From: Novosphingobium sp. Chol11
Lineage (GTDB): Bacteria > Pseudomonadota > Alphaproteobacteria > Sphingomonadales > Sphingomonadaceae
DNA length: 64,000 bases
Direction of reading: 5' to 3'
Assembly (NCBI RefSeq): GCF_900218065.1
Contig: NZ_OBMU01000001.1
Span: forward strand, 850,060-914,059
How positions within the stretch are numbered: the first letter of the stretch is position 1; each line of letters starts with the position of its first letter. Positions 61,835 through 64,000 of the stretch are shown in pieces. The notes below the pieces were generated by a model. It saw nothing but the letters and a program-made list of their open reading frames with translations, did not search any database and had not been told where the DNA came from. The position numbers and the translations under genes were made by a program.

Positions 61835-62623
61835 ATGGCCGAATTCACCCTGCCCAAGAACAGCAAGATTTCCGGTAAGGGCGTGACCCACAAGGCTCCC
61901 GACGGCGCGAGCAACGTCAAGAGCTTCAAGGTCTATCGCTACGATCCCGACTCGGGTCAGAATCCGCGCTATGACACCTTTGAGATCGACCTCGACAATT
62001 GCGGTCCGATGGTCCTCGACGCACTGCTGAAGATCAAGAATGAATATGATCCGACGCTGACGTTCCGCCGGTCCTGCCGCGAAGGCATTTGCGGTTCCTG
62101 TTCGATGAACATGAACGGCAAGAATGGCCTCGCCTGCACCACCGCGATCGAGGATTGCGCGGGCAAGGAAGTGCGCGTCACGCCGCTGCCGCACATGGAC
62201 GTGATCAAGGATCTCGTCCCCGATTTCACGCATTTCTATGCGCAGTACAGTTCGATCAAGCCGTGGCTGCAAACCGTCACCCCGTCGCCGAGCGGCAAGG
62301 AGCGGCTCCAGTCGCCCGCCGACCGTGAAAAGCTCGACGGCCTGTACGAATGCATCCTGTGCGCCTGCTGCTCGACCAGCTGCCCCAGCTATTGGTGGAA
62401 CTCCGACAAGTTCCTTGGCCCGGCCATCCTGCTCCAGGCCTATCGTTGGCTGGCCGACAGCCGCGACGAATATACCGGCGAGCGTCTGGATGAGCTGGAA
62501 GATCCCTTCCGCCTCTATCGCTGCCACACCATCATGAACTGCGCGAATGTCTGCCCGAAGGGTCTCAGCCCTGCCAAGGCGATCGCCGAAACCAAGAAGA
62601 TGATGGTCGAACGGCAGCTTTGA
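61835..62623 (+). CDS. sdhB: Succinate dehydrogenase iron-sulfur subunit
   Basis: 262 residues. [2Fe-2S] ligands in [10 protein letters not shown] and a fourth Cys in L-A-C-T; [4Fe-4S] and [3Fe-4S] ligands in C-I-L-C-A-C-C and [12 protein letters not shown]. It transfers electrons from FAD to ubiquinone. sdhA is not immediately upstream; the nearest gene is a nucleotidyltransferase. Confidence 0.96.
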   Translation: MAEFTLPKNSKISGKGVTHKAPDGASNVKSFKVYRYDPDSGQNPRYDTFEIDLDNCGPMVLDALLKIKNEYDPTLTFRRSCREGICGSCSMNMNGKNGLACTTAIEDCAGKEVRVTPLPHMDVIKDLVPDFTHFYAQYSSIKPWLQTVTPSPSGKERLQSPADREKLDGLYECILCACCSTSCPSYWWNSDKFLGPAILLQAYRWLADSRDEYTGERLDELEDPFRLYRCHTIMNCANVCPKGLSPAKAIAETKKMMVERQL

Positions 62624-62627
62624 TGCA

Positions 62628-63089
62628 GTGAGTGACGATACTGGCCCTGTAAGCCTGGTGCTGGAAGGTCCTTGGGCTGACTGGCTGCGCTGGAGCGATC
62701 CGGTTTCGGAGACGTTTCTTAGCACATCCGTGGGGCCCAGCTATTCGCAAGGTGCCGGTGATCGTCGCGCCACGGTGATGCTGGAAACGCGCCGCTCGCA
62801 CGCCAATCGTAACGGCGCGCTGCATGGCGGTTTCCTCGCCGCCTTTGCCGATCATGCCTATTTTGCCGCGCTGGCGGCCATGGGGCGTCCTGAACAGGCC
62901 GCTGCCGTCACCGTCGACCTTTCCATGCAATATTGCGGCTCCGGAAAAGTGGGGCATCCGCTGCGGGCGGATGTGGAGGTCTTGCAGGAAACCGGGCGCT
63001 TGTTCTTCATGCGTCTGACGCTTCATCAGGAAGACGCGCTGGTCGCGTCCTCCACCGCCACGGTGCGAAAGGTGCCGGTCCCCAAATGA
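62628..63089 (+). CDS. PaaI-family hot-dog thioesterase
   Basis: 153 residues from GTG 62628. The H-G-G-F-L-A-A-F-A-D-H-A motif is the catalytic helix of PaaI/4HBT-type acyl-CoA thioesterases. The acyl substrate is unknown. Five bp after sdhB and overlapping zapE by 4 bp, so these form an operon. Confidence 0.88.
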   Translation: MSDDTGPVSLVLEGPWADWLRWSDPVSETFLSTSVGPSYSQGAGDRRATVMLETRRSHANRNGALHGGFLAAFADHAYFAALAAMGRPEQAAAVTVDLSMQYCGSGKVGHPLRADVEVLQETGRLFFMRLTLHQEDALVASSTATVRKVPVPK

Positions 63090-64000
63090 GCAGCGTGATC
63101 GAGCGTTATCACGCGCTCGTCGCGGCCGGGGAATTGCGCCCCGATCCGGACCAGCAAGCCGCAGCAGCGCGGCTGGCCGTGCTTCAGCAGGAACTGGAGG
63201 CGGCTCCTCCGCGTGGTTCGACCTTGTGGAAACTGCTGCGGAAAGCGCCCGAACCCCCACGCGGCCTCTACATGTGGGGCGGCGTCGGCCGGGGCAAGTC
63301 GATGTTGATGGACCTGTTCTTCGACACCGTGCAGGTCCGGAACAAGAAACGCGCTCATTTCCACGAGTTCATGCTCGACGTCCATGCGCGGCTTGCGGAG
63401 GTGCGCAAGGCGGAGAAGGGCGATCCCATCCCGCCGGTCGTGGACTCGCTCGCCGAAGAGGCGCGGCTGCTCTGCTTTGATGAGATGGTCGTGAACAACA
63501 TGGCCGACGCCGCCATCATGTCGCGCCTGTTCACCGGGCTGCTCGACAAGCGCGTGACGGTCGTCACCACCTCGAACCGCGCACCGGACGAACTCTACAA
63601 GGACGGCCTCAATCGGCAGCTTTTCCTGCCGTTCATCGACCTCATCAAGGATCGGCTGGACGTTCTGACGCTCGACGGGCCGACAGACTATCGGCTGGAT
63701 CGTCTGGGCGACGCGCAACTCTGGCATTCGCCCAACGGCCCGGAGGCGACCAGGGCGCTCTCCGACGCCTTCTTCCGCCTGACCGACTATCCGGTGGAAA
63801 ATCGGGCGAAGGTGCCTGCGGAGGATATTGAAGTGCAGGGCGGGCGCACCCTGCATGTGCCAAAGAGCTTGAAGGGCGTGGCGGTCTTCTCCTTCAAACG
63901 CCTATGCGCCGAAGCGCGCGGCGCGCCTGATTATCTGGCGATCGCCCGGCGGTTCCACACCGTCATTATTGTCGGCATCCCGGTACTGGGTCCGGAGAAC
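63086..64000 (+). CDS. zapE: ZapE/AFG1-family ATPase (runs off the right edge)
   Basis: 305 codons are visible with no stop. Walker A G-G-V-G-R-G-K-S near residue 67, Walker B L-L-C-F-D-E-M near 133, and R-A-F-H-E/F-H-E-F-M motifs match AFG1/ZapE, which links division-ring and membrane protein quality control. Start ATG 63086 overlaps the thioesterase stop (ATGA). Confidence 0.93.
   Translation, partial: MSSVIERYHALVAAGELRPDPDQQAAAARLAVLQQELEAAPPRGSTLWKLLRKAPEPPRGLYMWGGVGRGKSMLMDLFFDTVQVRNKKRAHFHEFMLDVHARLAEVRKAEKGDPIPPVVDSLAEEARLLCFDEMVVNNMADAAIMSRLFTGLLDKRVTVVTTSNRAPDELYKDGLNRQLFLPFIDLIKDRLDVLTLDGPTDYRLDRLGDAQLWHSPNGPEATRALSDAFFRLTDYPVENRAKVPAEDIEVQGGRTLHVPKSLKGVAVFSFKRLCAEARGAPDYLAIARRFHTVIIVGIPVLGPEN

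Overview
The window looks like a chromosomal segment of a sphingomonad (Sphingomonadaceae, probably Sphingobium or a close relative). Evidence is the high GC content, a GcrA-family cell-cycle regulator, alphaproteobacterial CarD, FdxA and Suv3-like helicase genes, a GTTC-N7-GTTC LexA-type box, and the intergenic palindromes common in this family. Taxonomy is inferred from gene content only. Gene boundaries were read from the sequence; no database search was run.

Layout. 1-11.4 kb: a type I secretion locus. It holds the 3' end of a giant VCBS/Ig-like repeat adhesin, an OmpA-like protein, a TolC-type outer-membrane channel, an ABC exporter, a SleB-type cell-wall hydrolase and an HlyD adaptor, followed by a convergent LapG-like periplasmic cysteine protease. 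11.5-29.5 kb: mostly conserved genes, namely parE, gcrA, an ABC-2 permease, ugd with an overlapping 41-residue ORF, wecB, a metallophosphoesterase, two lipid-kinase paralogues, a GNAT-like protein, a fatty-acid desaturase, lptF-lptG, a methyltransferase, comF, grxC, a nitrilase and a DUF1178 protein. 29.58-34.61 kb: a decayed mobile element in tRNA-Arg(CCT), bounded by a 41-bp direct repeat of the tRNA 5' half. It contains a 5'-truncated tyrosine integrase, P2-like terminase and portal fragments, a DNA-ligase fragment, an SRAP-family gene with a LexA-type box and several small ORFans. 34.6-46.7 kb: a TM2 protein, a glycogen-debranching-like enzyme with a glycosyltransferase, a secreted protein with an atypical response regulator, a carbonic anhydrase/SulP operon, a TorF-type porin, a two-component system and a serine acetyltransferase. 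46.7-64 kb: a phosphatase, a DsbD-like reductase, tlyA, tspO, ubiK, ybjN-like, proC, a half-size asparaginase, carD, fdxA, an S4 protein, a Suv3-like helicase, an M23 peptidase, a nucleotidyltransferase, sdhB, a thioesterase and the start of zapE.

How the genes work together. The first 11 kb reads as an adhesin-secretion and adhesin-release unit: TolC, ABC and HlyD form the exporter, the OmpA-like and SleB proteins plausibly deal with peptidoglycan, and the LapG-like protease could clip the adhesin. ugd and wecB feed nucleotide sugars to surface polysaccharide, and lptFG serves LPS transport. Carbonic anhydrase and SulP look like a bicarbonate/CO2 unit, with a 5' leader hairpin that could hide the ribosome-binding site. 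The most unusual parts are the tRNA 5'-half island with its chimeric gene junctions, the hydrolase embedded in the secretion operon, the degenerate receiver at 39.2 kb and the carbonic-anhydrase leader.
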